Shown: positions 11,702 through 25,400, numbered from the stretch's first letter. The stretch is DNA of 64,000 nt from Eledone cirrhosa (GCA_964016885.1 OZ024740.1:4549836-4613835), one strand, 5' to 3'. Translations and numbers: made by a program. Notes: generated by a model from the sequence alone, not told the origin.

Positions 11702-13379
11702 TTGTTGTGTGGTTTAGAAAGTTTCACTAGATGGAGCAGAGCTTGTTGTGTGGGTTAGAAAGTTTCACTAGAGGGAACAGAGCTTGTTGTTTGGGTTAGA
11801 TTGTTTCACTAGAGGGAACAGACCTGGTTGAGTGGGTGAGAAGGTTTCACTAGGCGCAACAGAGCTGGTTGTGTGGGTTAGAAGGTTTCACTAGAGGGAA
11901 CAGAGCTGGTTGTGTGGGTTAGAAGGTTTCACTAGAGGGTGCGGAGCTTGTTGTGTGGGTTAGAAGGTTTCAATAGAGAGAACAGAGCTGGTTGTGTGGG
12001 TTAGAAGGTTTCACTAGAGGGAGCAGAGCTTGTTGTGTGGGTTAGAAGGTTTCAATAGCGAGAACAGAGCTGGTTGTGTGGGTTAGAAGGTTTCACTAGA
12101 GGGAACAGGGCTGATCGTGTGGGTTAGAAGGTTTCACTAGAGGGAGCAGAGCTTGTTGTGTGGGTTAGAAGGTTTCACTAGAGGGACAAGAGCTGGTTGT
12201 GTGGGTTGGAAGGTTTCACTAGAAGGAGCAGAGCTGGTTGTGTGGGTTAGAAGGTTTCACTAGAAGGAGCAGAGCTGGTTGTGTGGGTTGGAAGGTTTCA
12301 CTAGAGGGAGCAGAGCTTGTTGTGTGGGTTTGAATGTTTCACTAGAGGGACAAGAGCTGGATGTGTGGGTTGGAAGGTTTCACTAGAGAGAACAGAGCTG
12401 GTTGTGTGGGTTAGAAGGTTTCACTAGAAGGAGCAGAGCTGGTTGTGTGGGTTAGAAGGTTTCACTAGAGGGAGCAGAGCTTGTTGTGTTGGTTAGAAGG
12501 TTTCACTAGAGGGACAAGAGCTGGTTGTGTGGGTTGGAAGGTTTCACCAGAAGGAGCAGAGCTGGTTGTGTGGGTTGGAAGGTTTCACTAGAGGGAACAG
12601 AGCTGGTTGTGTGGGTTAGAAGGTTTCACAAGAGGGAGCAGAGCTGGTTGTGTGGGTTGGAAGCTTTCACTAGAGGAAATAGAGCTGGTTGTGGGGGTTA
12701 GAAGGTTCCACTAGAGGGAGCAGAGCTTGTGTGGGTTAGAAGGTTTCACTAGAGGGACAAGAGCTGTTTGTGTGGGTTGGAAGGTTTCACTAGAGGGAAT
12801 AGAGCTGGTTGTGTGGGTTAGAAGGTTTCACTAGAAGGAGCAGAGCTGGTTGTGTGGGTTGGAAGGTTTCAATAAAGGGAACAGAGCTGGTTGTGTAGGT
12901 TAGAAGGTTTCACTAGAGGGAGCAGACCTGGTTGTGTGGGTTGGAAGGTTTCACTAGAGGGAATAGAGCTGGTTGTGTGGGTTAGAAGGTTTCACTAGAG
13001 GGAACAGAGCTGGTGGTGTGGGTTAGAAGGTTTCACTAGAGGGAGCAGAGCTTGTTGTGTGGGTTAGAAGGTTTCACTAGAGGGAACAGAGCTTGTTGTG
13101 TGGGTTAGAAGGTTTCACTAGAGGGAGCAGAGCTTGTTGTGTGGGTTAGAAGGTTTCAATAGAGAGAACAGAGGTGGTAGTGTGGGTTAGAAGGTTTCAC
13201 TAGAGGGAGCAGAGCTTGTTGTGTGGGTTAGAAGGTTTCACTAGAGGTAACAGAGCTGGTTGTGTGGGTTAGAAGGTTTCACCAGAGGGAACAGAGCTGG
13301 TTGTGTGGGTTAGAAGGTTTCACTAGAGGGAACAGTGCTGGTATTGTGGGTTAGAAAGTTTAACTAGAGGGAGCAGAGC
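11702..13379 (+). repeat. Higher-order repeat V, copy 2 (about 1,678 bp)
   Basis: This second tandem copy of the V unit is about 41 monomers long. Compared with copy 1 it lacks two monomers after GTGCGG (11939) and one AGAAGGAGCAG monomer near 12430. It introduces TAGGCGCAAC (11851), a change from TAGACGCAAC that is inherited by the next copies at 13529 and about 14267. Otherwise the order of subtypes is the same as in copy 1. The short 38-bp monomer is at 12723. Confidence 0.87.
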
Positions 13380-14420
13380 TTGTTGTGTGGTTTAGAAAGT
13401 TTCACTAGATGGAGCAGAGCTTGTTGTGTGGGTTAGAAGGTTTCACTAGAGGGAACAGAGCTTGTTGTTTGGGTTAGATTGTTTCACTAGAGGGAACAGA
13501 CCTGGTTGAGTGTGTGAGAAGGTTTCACTAGGCGCAACAGAGCTGGTTGTGTGGGTTAGAAGGTTTCACTAGAGGGAGCAGAGCTCTTTGTGTGGGTTAG
13601 AAGGTTTCACTAGAGGGAGCAGAGCTTGCTGTGTGGGTTAGAAGGTTTCACTAGAGGGAACAGAGCTGGTTGTGTGGGTTAGAAGGTTTCACTAGAGGGA
13701 ATAGAGCTGGTTGTGTGGGTTAGAAGGTTTCACTAGAGGGAACAGAGCTGGTGGTGTGGGTTAGAAGGATTCACTAGAGGGAGCAGAGCTTGTTGTGTGG
13801 GTTAGAAGGTTTCACTAGAGGGAACAGAGCTTGTTGTGTGGGTTAGAAGGTTTCACTAGAGGGAGCAGAGCTTGTTGTGTGGGTTAGAAGGTTTCAATAG
13901 AGAGAACAGAGGTGGTAGTGTGGGTTAGAAGGTTTCACTAGAGGGAGCAGAGCTTGTTGTGTGGGTTAGAAGGTTTCACTAGAGGTAACAGAGCTGGTTG
14001 TGTGGGTTAGAAGGTTTCACCAGAGGGAACAGAGCTGGTTGTGTGGGTTAGAAGGTTTCACTAGAGGGAACAGTGCTGGTATTGTGGGTTAGAAAGTTTA
14101 ACCAGAGGGAGCAGAGCTTGTTGTGTGGTTTAGAAAGTTTCACTAGATGGAGCAGAGCTTGTTGTGTGGGTTAGAAGGTTTCACTAGAGGGAACAGAGCT
14201 TGTTGTTTGGGTTAGATTGTTTCACTAGAGGGAACAGACCTGGTTGAGTGTGTGAGAAGGTTTCACTAGGCGCAACAGAGCTGGTTGTGTGGGTTAGAAG
14301 GTTTCACTAGAGGGAGCAGAGCTCGTTGTGTGGGTTAGAAGGTTTCACTAGAGGGAGCAGAGCTTGCTGTGTGGGTTAGAAGGTTTCACTAGAGGGAACA
14401 GAGCTGGTTGTGTGGGTTAG
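12945..14420 (+). repeat. 738-bp (18-monomer) tandem duplication
   Basis: Two adjacent copies of exactly 18 monomers meet near 13682/13683. Barcodes pair at +738: AGGTGGTAG at 13173 and 13911, CCTGGTTGAG at 13501 and 14239, GCTTGCTGTG at about 13622 and 14360. The match runs from about 12945 to 13699 on the left copy. The duplication gives a third, internally deleted copy of the V unit (13380-14117) and the left part of a fourth. The two copies are nearly identical, which suggests a recent event. Differences are single bases such as GCTCTTTG (left) against GCTCGTTG (right). Confidence 0.88.
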
Positions 14421-17400
14421 AAGGTTTCACTAGAGGGTGCGGAGCTTGTTGTGTGGGTTAGAAGGTTTCAATAGAGATAACAGAGCTGGTTGTGTGGGTT
14501 AGAAGGTTTCACTAGAGGGAACAGAACTGGTTGTGTTGGTTAGAAAGTTTCACTAGAGGGAACAGAACTGGTTGTGTGGGTTAGAAGGTTTCACTAGAGG
14601 GAGCAGAGCTTGTTGTGTGGGTTAGAAGGTTTCAATAGAGATAACAGAGCTGGTTGTGTGGGTTAGAAGGTTTCACTAGAGGGAGCAGAGCTTGTTGTGT
14701 GGGTTAGAAGGTTTCAATAGCGAGAACAGAGCTGGTTGTGTGGGTTAGAAGGTTTCACTAGAGGGAACAGGGCTGATTGTGTGGGTTAGAAGGTTTCACT
14801 AGAGGGAGCAGAGCTTTTTGTGTGGGTTAGAAGGTTTCACTAGAGGGACAAGAGCTGGTTGTGTGGGTTGGAAGGTTTCACTAGAAGGAGCAGAGCTGGT
14901 TGTGTGGGTTAGAAGGTTTCACTAGAAGGAGCAGAGCTGGTTGTGTGGGTTGGAAGGTTTCACTAGAGGGAGCAGAGCTTGTTGTGTGGGTTTGAATGTT
15001 TCACTAGAGGGACAAGAGCTGGTTGTGTGGGTTGGAAGGTTTCACTAGACGCAACAGAGCTGGTTGTGTGGGTTAGAAGGTTTCACTAGGAGGAGCAGAG
15101 CTGGTTGTGTGGGTTAGAAGGTTTCACTAGAAGGAGCAGAGCTGGTTGTGTGGGTTAGAAGGTTTCACTAGAGGGAGCAGAGCTTGTTGTGTGGGTTAGA
15201 AGGTTTCACTAGAGGGACAAGAGCTGGTTGTGTGGGTTGGAAGGTTTCACCAGAAGGAGCAGAGCTGGTTGTGTGGGTTAGAAGGTTTCACTAGAAGGAG
15301 CAGAGCTGGTTGTGTGGGTTAGAAGGTTTCACTAGAGGGAGCAGAGCTTGTTGTGTGGGTTAGAAGGTTTCACTAGAGGGACAAGAGCTGGTTGTGAGGG
15401 TTGGAAGGTTTCACTAGAGGGAACAGAGCTGGTTGTGTGGGTTAGAAGGTTTCACTAGAAGGAGCAGAGCTGGTTGTGTGGGTTGGAAGGTTTCACTAGA
15501 GGGAATAGAGCTGGTTGTGTGGGTTAGAAGGTTTCACTAGAAGGAACAGAGCTGGTGGTGTGGGCTAGAAGGTTTCACTAGAGGGAGCAGAGCTGGTTGT
15601 ATGGGTTAGAAGGTTTCACTAGAGGGAGCAGAGCTTGTGTGGGTTAGAAGGTTCCACTAGAGGGACAAGAGCTGGTTGTGTGGTTTGGAAGGTTTCACTA
15701 GAGGGAATAGAGCTGGTTGTGTGGGTTAGAAGGTTTCACTAGAGGGAACAGAGCTTGTTGTGTGGGTTAGAAGGTTTCACTAGAGGGATCAGAGCTGGTT
15801 GTGTGGGTTAGAAGGTTTCACTAGAGGGAACAGAGCTTGTTGTGTGGGTTAGAAGGTTTCACTAGAGGGAACAGAGCTGGTTGTGTGGGTTAGAAGGTTT
15901 CACTAGAAGGAGCAGAGCTGGTTGTGTGGGTTGGAATGTTTCACTAGAGGGAACAGAGCTGGTTGTGTGGGTTAGAAGGTTTCACTAGAGGGAACAGAGC
16001 TGGTTGTGTGGGTTAGAAGGTTTCACTAGAGGGAGCAGAGCTTGTTGTGTGGGTTAGAAGGTTTCACTAGAGGGACAAGAGCTGGTTGTGTGGGTTGGAA
16101 GGTTTCACCAGAGGGAATAGAGCTGGTTGTGTGGGTTAGAAGGTTTCACTAGAAGGAGCAGAGCTGGTTGTGTGGGTTAGAACGTTTCACTAGAGGGAAC
16201 AGAGCTGGTGGTGTGGGTTAGAAGGTTTCACTAGAGGGAACAGAGCTGGTTGTGTCGGTTAGAAGGTTTCACTAGAGGGAGCAGAGCTGGTTGTGTGGGT
16301 TGGAAGGTTTCACTAGAGGGAGTAGAGCTGGTTGTGTGGGTTAGAAGGTTTCACTAGAAGGAACAGAGCTGGTGGTGTGGGTTAGAAGGTTTCACTAGAG
16401 GGGGCAGAGCTGGTTGTGTGGGATAGAAGGTTTCACTAGAGGAAATAGAGCTGGTTGTGTGGGTTAGAAGGTTTCACTAGATGGAGCAGAGCTGGTTGTG
16501 TGGGTTAGAAGGTTTCACCAGAGGGAACAGAGCTTATTGTATGGGTTAGAAGGTTTCACTAGAGGGAACAGAGCTTGTTGTGTGGGTTAGATTGTTTCAC
16601 TAGAGGGAACAGACCTGGTTGAGTGGGTTAGAAGGTTTCACTAGACGCAACAGAGCTGGTTGTGTGGGTTAGAAGGTTTCACTAGAGGGAGCAGAGCTTG
16701 TTGTGTGGGTTCGAAGGTTTCACTAGAGGGAACAGAGCTGGTTGTGTGGGTTAGAAGGTTTCACTAGATGGAACAGAGCTGGTTGTGTGGGTTAGAAGGT
16801 TTCACTAGAGGGAACTAAGATGGTTGTGTGGGTTAGAAGGTTTCACTAGAGGGGGCAGAGCTGGTTGTGTGGGATAGAAGGTTTCACTAGAGGAAATAGA
16901 GCTGGTTGTGTGGGTTAGAAGGTTTCACTAGATGGAGCAGAGCTGGTTGTGTGGGTTAGAAGGTTTCACCAGAGGGAACAGAGCTGGTTGTATGGGTTAG
17001 AAGGTTTCACTAGAGGGAACAGAGCTGGTTGTGTGGGTTAGAAGGTTTCACTAGAGGGAACAGAGCTGGTTGTGTGGGTTAGAAGGTTTCAGTAGAGGGA
17101 ACAGAGCTTGTTGTGTGGGTTAGAAGGTTTCAATAGAGAGAACAGAGCTGGTAGTGTGGGTTAGAAGGTTTCACTAGAGGGAACAGAGCTGGTTGTGTGG
17201 GTTAGAAGGTTTCACTAGAGGGAGCAGAGCTTGTTGTGTGGGTTAGAAGGTTTCACTAGAGGGAACAGAGCTTGTTGTGTGGGTTAGAAGGTTTCACTAG
17301 AGGGAACAGAGCTGGTTGTGTGGGTTAGAAGGATTCAATAGAGAGAACAGAGGTGGTGGTGTGGGTTAGAAGGTTTCTCTAGAGGGAGCAGAGCTTGTTG

Positions 17401-18564
17401 TGTGGGTTAGAAGGTTTCAATAGAGGGAACAGAGCTGGTTGTGTGGGTTAGAAGGTTTTACTAGAGGGAGCAGAGCTTGTTGTGTGGGTTAGAAGGTTTC
17501 ACTAGAGGGAGCAGAGCTTGTTGTGTGGTTTAGAAAGTTTCACTAGAGGGAGCAGACCTTGTTGTGTGGGTTAGAAGGTTTCAATAGGGAGAACAGAGCT
17601 GGTTGTGTGGGTTAGAAGGTTTCACTAGAGGGAACAGAGCTGGTTGTGTGGGTTAGAAGGTTTCACTAGAGGGAACAGAACTGGTTGTGTGGGTTAGAAG
17701 GTTTCAGTAGAGGGAACAGAGCTTGTTGTGTGGGTTAGAAGGTTTCAATAGAGAGAACAGAGCTGGTTGTGTGGGTTAGAAGGTTTCACTAGAGGGAACA
17801 GAGCTGGTTGTGGGGGTTAGAAGGTTTCACTAGGGGGAACAGAGCTGGTTGGTGGGTTAGAAGGTTTCACTAGAGGGAACAGAGCTGGTTGTGTGGGTTA
17901 GAAGGTTTCACTAGAGGGAGCAGAGCTTGTTGTGTGGGTTAGAAGGTTTCACTAGAGGGAGCAGAGCTTGTTGTGTGGGTTAGAAGGTTTCACTAGAGGG
18001 AGCAGAGCTTGTTGTGTGGGTTCGAAGGTTTCACTAGAGGGAACAGAGCTGGTTGTGTGGGTTAGAAGGTTTCACTAGAGGGAACAGAGCTGGTTGTGTG
18101 GGTTAGAAGGTTTCACTAGAGGGAACAGAGATGGTTGTGTGGGTTAGAAGGTTTCACTAGAGTGGGCAGAGCTGGTTGTGTGGGATAGAAGGTTTCACTA
18201 GAGGGAACAGAGATGGTTGTGTGGGTTAGAAGGTTTCACTAGAGGGGGCAGAGCTGGTTGTGTGGGATAGAAGGTTTCACTAGAGGAAATAGAGCTGGTT
18301 GTGTGGGTTAGAAGGTTTCACTTGATGGAGCAGACCTGGTTGTGTGGGTTAGAAGGTTTCACCAGAGGGAACAGAGCTTATTGTATGGGTTAGAAGGTTT
18401 CACTAGAGGGAACAGAGCTGGTTGTGTGGGTTAGAAGGTTTCACCAGAAGGAACAGAGCTGGTTGTGTGGGTTAGAAGGTTTCACTAGAGGGAACAGTGC
18501 CTGTATTGTGGGTTAGAAAGTTTCACTAGAGGGAGCAGAGCTTGTTGTGTGGGTTAGAAGGTTT
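13690..18564 (+). repeat. Higher-order repeat W, copy 1 (about 4.9 kb)
   Basis: This left copy of a large unit overlaps the end of the V block, which it carries as its own left part. It aligns with copy 2 at +4,875 (AGGTGGTAG 13911 and 18786), then +4,424 (the CAGGGCTG site at 14772 and 19196; the short monomer at 15631 and 20055), then +4,464 (TTTCTCT at 17372 and 21836; the TAGGGGGAAC monomer at 17827 and 22291). The steps are 11 monomers lost and one regained, give or take a base. New subtypes appear here: GGGATAGAAGG with GGGGGCAGAG, CTTATTGTATGG, TCAGTAGAGGG and TCAATAGGGAG. These typify the rest of the array to 51.6 kb. A one-base-short monomer with GGTTGGTGGG lies near 17848. Confidence 0.82.
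14118..15050 (+). repeat. Higher-order repeat V, copy 4 (partial)
   Basis: This segment resumes the V order: TTTAGAAAG, TAGATGGAG, GTTTGGGTTAG, TAGGCGCAAC, GTGCGG, AATAGCGAG, then CTGATTG at 14772, which is the CTGATCG site of the earlier copies (10391, 12110) with one base changed. It departs from V at about 15043, where TAGACGCAAC replaces TAGAGAGAAC. The segment also contains a local doubling of the CAGAACTGG monomer (about 14522 and 14563). Confidence 0.75.
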
Positions 18565-21500
18565 CACTAGAGGGAATAGAGCTGGTTGTGTGGGTTAGAA
18601 GGTTTCACTAGAGGGAACAGAGCTGGTGGTGTGGGTTAGAAGGTTTCACTAGAGGGAGCAGAGCTTGTTGTGTGGGTTAGAAGGTTTCACTAGAGGGAAC
18701 AGAGCTTGTTGTGTGGGTTAGAAGGTTTCACTAGAGGGAGCAGAGCTTGTTGTGTGGGTTAGAAGGTTTCAATAGAGAGAACAGAGGTGGTAGTGTGGGT
18801 TATAAGGTTTCACTAGAGGGAGCAGAGCTTGTTGTGTGGGTTAGAAGGTTTCACTAGAGGTAACAGAGCTGGTTGTGTGGGTTAGAAGGTTTCACCAGAG
18901 GGAACAGAGCTGGTTGTGTGGGTTAGAAGGTTTCACTAGAGGGAGCAGAGCTCGTTGTCTGGGTTAGAAGGTTTCACTAGAGGGAACAAAGCTGGTTGTG
19001 TGGGTTAGAAGGTTTCACTAGAGGGTGCGGAGCTTGTTGTGTGGGTTAGAAAGTTTCACTAGAGGGAACAGAACTGGTTGTGTGGGTTAGAAGGTTTCAC
19101 TAGAGGGAGCAGAGCTTGTTGTGTGGGTTAGAAGGTTTCAATAGCAAGAACAGAGCTGGTTGTGTGGGTTAGAAGGTTTCACTAGAGGGAACAGGGCTGG
19201 TTGTGTGGGTTAGAAGGTTTCACTAGAGGGAGCAGAGCTTGTTGTGTGGGTTAGAAGGTTTCACTAGAGGCACAAGAGCTGGTTGTGTGGGTTGGAAGGT
19301 TTCACTAGAAGGAGCAGAGCTGGTTGTGTGGGTTAGAAGGTTTCACTAGAAGGAACAGAGCTGGTTGTGTGGGTTGGAAGGTTTCACTAGAGGGAGCAGA
19401 GCTTGTTGTGTGGGTTTGAAGGTTTCACTAGAGGGACAAGAGCTGGTTGTGTGGGTTGGAAGGTTTCACTAGAGAGAACAGAGCTGGTTGTGTGGGTTAG
19501 AAGGTTTCACTAGAAGGAGCAGAGCTGGTTGTGTGGGTTAGAAGGTTTTACTAGAAGGATCAGAGCTGATTGTGTGGGTTAGAAGGTTTCACTAGAGGGA
19601 GCAGAGCTTGTTGTGTGGGTTAGAAGGTTTCACTAGAGGGACAAGAGCTGGTTGTGTGGGTTGGAAGGTTTCACCAGAAGGAGCAGAGCTGGTTGTGTGG
19701 GTTAGAAGGTTTCACTAGAAGGAGCAGAGCTGGTTGTGTGGGTTAGAAGGTTTCACTAGAGGGAGCAGAGCTTGTTGTGCGGGTTAGAAGGTTTCACTAG
19801 AGGGACAAGAGCTGGTTGTGTGGGTTGGAAGGTTTCACTAGAGGGAACAGAGCTGGTTGTGTGGGTTAGAATGTTTCAGTAGAAGGAGCAGAGCTGGTTG
19901 TGTGGGTTGGAAGGTTTCACTAGAGGGAATAGAGCTGGTTGTGTGGGTTAGAAGGTTTCACTAGAAGGAACAGAGCTGGTGGTGTGGGCTAGAAGGTTTC
20001 ACTAGAGGGAGCAGAGCTGATTGTATGGGTTAGAAGGTTTCACTAGAGGGAGCAGAGCTTGTGTGGGTTAGAAGGTTCCACTAGAGGGACAAGAGCTGGT
20101 TGTGTGGTTTGGAAGGTTTCACTAGAGGGAATAGAGCTGGTTGTGTGGGTTAGAAGGTTTCACTAGAGGGAACAGAGCTTCTTGTGTGGGTTAGAAGGTT
20201 TCACTAGAGGGATCAGAGCTGGTTGTGTGGGTTAGAAGGTTTCACTAGAGGGAACAGAGCTTGTTGTGTGGGTTAGAAGGTTTCACTAGAGGGAACAGAG
20301 CTGGTTGTGTGGGTTAGAAGGTTTCACTAGAAGGAGCAGAGCTGGTTGTGTGGGTTGGAATGTTTCACTAGAGGGAACAGAGCTGGTTGTGTGGGTTAGA
20401 AGGTTTCACTAGAGGGAACAGAGCTGGTTGTGTGGGTTAGAAGGTTTCACTAGAAGGAGCAGAGCTGGTTGTGTGGGTTAGAAGGTTTCACTAGAGGGAG
20501 CAGAGCTTGTTGTGTGGGTTAGAAGGTTTCACTAGAGGGACAAGAGCTGGTTGTGTGGGTTGGAAGGTTTCACTAGAGGGAGTAGAGCTGGTTGTGTGGG
20601 TTAGAAGGTTTCACTAGAAGGAACAGAGCTGGTGGTGTGGGTTAGAAGGTTTCACTAGAAGGAGCAGAGCTGGTTGTATGGTTAGAAGTTTTCACTAGAG
20701 GGAATAGAGCTGGTTGTGTGGGTTAGAAGGTTTCACTAGAGGGAGCAGAGCTTGTTGTGTGGGTTAGAAGGTTTCAATAGAGAGAACAGAGGTGGTGGTG
20801 TGGGTTAGAAGGTTTCACTAGAGGGAGCAGAGCTTGTTGTGTGGGTTAGAAGGTTTCACTAGAGGGAACAGAGCTGGTTGTGTGGGTTAGAAGGTTTCAC
20901 TAGAGGGAACAGTGCCGGTATTGTGGGTTAGAAAGTTTCACTAGAGGGAGCAGAGCTTGTTGTGTGGGTTAGAAGGTTTCACTAGAGGGAGCAGAGCTTG
21001 TTGTGTGGGTTAGAAGGTTTCACTAGAGGGAACAGAGCTTGTTGTGTGGGTTAGATTGTTTCACTAGAGGGAACAGACCTGGTTGAGTGGGTTAGAAGGT
21101 TTCACTAGACGCAACAGAGCTGGTTGTGTGGGTTAGAAGGTTTCACTAGAGGGAGCAGAGCTTGTTGTGTGGGTTCGAAGGTTTCACTAGAGGGAACAGA
21201 GCTGGTTGTGTGGGTTAGAAGGTTTCACTAGAGGGAACAGAGCTGGTTGTGTGGGTTAGAAGGTTTCACTAGAGGGAACAGAGATGGTTGTGTGGGTTAG
21301 AAGGTTTCACTAGAGAGGGCAGAGCTGGTTGTGTGGGATAGAAGGTTTCACCAGAGGAAATAGAGCTGGTTGTGTGGGTTAGAAGGTTTCACTAGATGGA
21401 GCAGAGCTGGTTGTGTGGGTTAGAAGGTTTCACCAGAGGGAACAGAGCTTATTGTATGGGTTAGAAGGTTTCACTAGAGGGAACAGAGCTGGTTGTGTGG

Positions 21501-22400
21501 GTTAGAAGGTTTCACTAGAGGGAACAGAGCTGGTTGTGTGGGTTAGAAGGTTTCAGTAGAGGGAACAGAGCTTGTTGTGTGGGTTAGAAGGTTTCAATAG
21601 ATAGAACAGAGCTGGTTGTGTGGGTTAGAAGGTTTCACTAGAGGGAACAGAGCTGGTTGTGTGGGTTAGAAGGTTTCACTAGAGGGAGCAGAGCTTGTTG
21701 TGTGGGTTAGAAGGTTTCACTAGAGGGAACAGAGCTTGTTGTGTGGGTTAGAAGGTTTCACTAGAGGGAACAGAGCTGGTTGTGTGGGTTAGAAGGTTTC
21801 AATAGAGAGAACAGAGGTGGTGGTGTGGGTTAGAAGGTTTCTCTAGAGGGAGCAGAGCTTGTTGTGTGGGTTAGAAGGTTTCACTAGAGGGAACAGAGCT
21901 GGTTGTGTGGGTTAGAAGGTTTCACTAGAGGGAGCAGAGCTTGTTGTGTGGGTTAGAAGGTTTCACTAGAGGGAGCAGAGCTTGTTGTGTGGTTTAGAAA
22001 GTTTCACTAGAGGGAGCAGAGCTTGTTGTGTGGGTTAGAAGGTTTCAATAGGGAGAACAGAGCTGGTTGTGTGGGTTAGAAGGTTTCACTAGAGGGAACA
22101 GAGCTGGTTGTGTGGGTTAGAAGGTTTCACTAGAGGGAACAGAGCTGGTTGTGTGGGTTAGAAGGTTTCAGTAGAGGGAACAGAGCTTGTTGTGTGGGTT
22201 AGAAGGTTTCAATAGAGAGAACAGAGCTGGTTGTGTGGGTTAGAAGGTTTCACTAGAGGGAACAGAGCTGGTTGTGGGGGTTAGAAGGTTTCACTAGGGG
22301 GAACAGAGCTGGTTGTGTGGGTTAGAAGGTTTCACTAGAGGGAACAGAGCTGGTTGTGTGGGTTAGAAGGTTTCACTAGAGGGAACAGAGCTGGTTGTGT
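18565..22400 (+). repeat. Higher-order repeat W, copy 2
   Basis: The second W copy begins at the GAGGGAATAG monomer (18571, paired with 13696) and follows copy 1 to the TAGGGGGAAC monomer at 22291. It then diverges into TCAATAAAGAGAAC near 22450. It carries AATAGCAAGAAC (about 19141) where the V-derived copies have AATAGCGAGAAC. A one-base-short monomer, TTGTATGGTTAG, appears near 20675 and is later found at 33284, 37175 and 44271. The right third, from about 21190, is also the left end of the next, larger unit. Confidence 0.8.
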
Positions 22401-25400
22401 GGGTTAGAAGGTTTCACTAGAGGGAGCAGAGCTTGTTGTGTGGGTTAGAAGGTTTCAATAAAGAGAACAGAGCTGGTGGTGTGGGTTAGAAGGTTTCACT
22501 AGAGGGAGCAGAGCTTGTTGTGTGGGTTAGAAGGTTTCAATGGAGAGAACAGAGCTGGTTGTGTGAGTTAGAAGGTTTCACTAGAGGGAACAGAGCTGGT
22601 TGTGTGGGTTAGAAGGTTTCACTAGAGGGAGCAGAGCTTGTTGTGTGGGTTAGAAGGTTTCACTAGAGGGACAAGAGCTGGTTGTGTGGGTTGGAAGGTT
22701 TCACTAGAGGGAATAGAGCTGGTTGTGTGTGTTAGAAGGTTTCACTAGAAGGAGCACAGCTGGTTGTGTGGGTTGGAAGGTTTCACTAGAGGGAACAGAG
22801 CTGGTTGTGTGGGTTAGAAGGTTTCACAAGAGGCAGCAGAGCTGGTTGTGTGGGTTGGAAGCTTTCACTAGAGGAAATAGAGCTGGTTGTGGGGGTTAGA
22901 AGGTTCCACTAGAGGGAGCAGAGCTTGTGTGGGTTAGAAGGTTTCACTAGAGGGACAAGAGCTGGTTGTGTGGGTTGGAAGGTTTCAGTAGAGGGAATAG
23001 AGCTGGTTGTGTGGGTTAGAAGGTTTCACTAGAAGGAGCAGAGCTGGTTGTGTGGGTTGGAAGGTTTCACTAAAGGGAACAGAGCTGGTTGTGTAGATTA
23101 GAAGGTTTCACTAGAGGGAGCAGACCTGGTTGTGTGGGTTGGAAGGTTTCACTAGAGGGAATAGAGCTGGTTGTGTGGGTTAGAAGGTTTCACTAGAGGG
23201 AGCAGTGCTGGTTGTGTGGGTTAGAAGGTTTCACTAGAGGGAGCAGAGCTTGTTGTGTGGGTTAGAAGGTTTCACTAGAGGGAACAGAGCTTGTTGTGTG
23301 GGTTAGAAGGTTTCACTAGAGGGAGCAGAGCTTGTTGTGTGGGTTAGAAGGTTTCAATAGAGAGAACAGAGGTGGTAGTGTGGGTTAGAAGGTTTCACTA
23401 GAGGGAGCAGAGCTTGTTGTGTGGGTTAGAAGGTTTCACTAGAGGTAACAGAGCTGGTTGTGTGGGTTAGAAGGTTTCACCAGAGGGAACAGAGCTGGTT
23501 GTGTGGGTTAGAAGGTTTCACTAGAGGGAACAGTGCGGGTATTGTGGGTTAGAAAGTTTAACTAGAGGGAGCAGAGCTTGTTGTGTGGTTTAGAAAGTTT
23601 CACTAGATGGAGCAGAGCTTGTTGTGTGGGTTAGAAGGTTTCAATAGAGGGAACAGACCTGGTTGAGTGGGTTAGAAGGTTTCACTAGACGCAACAGAGC
23701 TGGTTGTGTGGGTTAGAAGGTTTCACTAGAGGGAGCAGAGCTCGTTGTGTGGGTTAGAAGGTTTCACTAGAGGGAACAGAGCTTGTTGTGTGAGTTAGAT
23801 TGTTTCACTAGAGGGAACAGACCTGGTTGAGTGGGTTAGAAGGTTTCACTAGACGCAACAGAGCTGGTTGTGTGGGTTAGAAGGTTTCACTAGAGGAAGC
23901 AGAGCTCGTTGTGTGGGTTAGAAGGTTTCACTAGAGGGAACAGAGCTGGTTGTGTGGGTTAGAAGGTTTCACTAGAGGGAGCAGAGCTCGTTGTGTGGGT
24001 TAGAAGGTTTCAGTAGAGGGAACAGAGCTGGTTGTGTGGGTTAGAAGGTTTCACTAGAGGGTGCGGAGCTTGTTGTGTGGGTTAGAAGGTTTCAGTAGAG
24101 AGAACAGAGCTGGTTGTGTGGGTTAGAAGGTTTCACTAGAGGGAGCAGAGCTTGTTGTGTGGGTTAGAAGGTTTCAATAGCGAGAACAGAGCTGGTTGTG
24201 TGGGTTAGAAGGTTTCACTAGAGGGAACAGGGCTGGTTGTGTGGGTTAGAAGGTTTCACTAGAGGGAGCAGAGCTTTTTGTGTGGGTTAGAAGGTTTCAA
24301 TAGAGAGAACAGAGCTGGTTGTGTGGGTTAGAAGGTTTCACTAGAGGGAGCAGAGCTTGTTGTGTGGGTTAGAAGGTTTCAATAGCGAGAACAGAACTGG
24401 TTGTGTGGGTTAGAAAGTTTCACTAGAGGGAACAGAACTGGTTGTGTGGGTTAGAAGGTTTCTCTAGAGGGAACAGAGCTTGTTGTGTGGGTTAGAAGGT
24501 TTCACTAGAGGGAACAGACCTGGTTGAGTGGGTTAGAAGGTTTCACTAGATGCAACAGAGCTGGTTGTGTGGGTTAGAAGGTTTCACTAGAGGGAGCAGA
24601 GCTCGTTGTGTGGGTTAGAAGGTTTCACTAGAGGGAACAGAGCTGGTTGTGTGGGTTAGAAGGTTTCACTAGAGGGTGCGGAGCTTGTTGTGTGGGTTAG
24701 AAAGTTTCACTAGAGGGAACAGAACTGGTTGTGTGGGTTAGAAGGTTTCACTAGAGGGAGCAGAGCTTGTTGTGTGGGTTAGAAGGTTTCAATAGAGAGA
24801 ACAGAGCTGGTTGTGTGGGTTAGAAGGTTTCACTAGAGGGAGCAGAGCTTGTTGTGTGGGTTAGAAGGTTTCAATAGCGAGAACAGAGCTGGTTGTGTGG
24901 GTTAGAAGGTTTCACTAGAGGGAACAGGGCTGGTTGTGTGGGTTAGAAGGTTACACTAGAGGGAGCAGAGCTTGTTGTGTGGGTTAGAAGGTTTCACTAG
25001 AGGGACAAGAGCTGGTTGTGTGGGTTGGAAGGTTTCACTAGAAGGAACAGAGCTGGTTGTGTGGGTTGGAAGGTTTCACTAGAGGGAGCAGAGCTTGTTG
25101 TGTGGGTTTGAAGGTTTCACTAGAGGGATAAGAGCTGGTTGTGTGGGTTGGAAGGTTTCACTAGAGGGACAAGAGCTGGTGTGTGGGTTGGAAGGTTTCA
25201 CCAGAAGGAGCAGAGCTGGTTGTGTGGGTTAGAAGGTTTCACTAGAAGGAGCAGAGCTGGTTGTGTGGGTTAGAAGGTTTCACTAGAGGGACAAGAGCTG
25301 GTTGTGTGGGTTGGAAGGTTTCACTAGATGGAACAGAGCTGGTTGTGTTGGTTAGAATGTTTCACTAGAAGGAGCAGAGCTGGTTGTGTGGGTTGGAAGG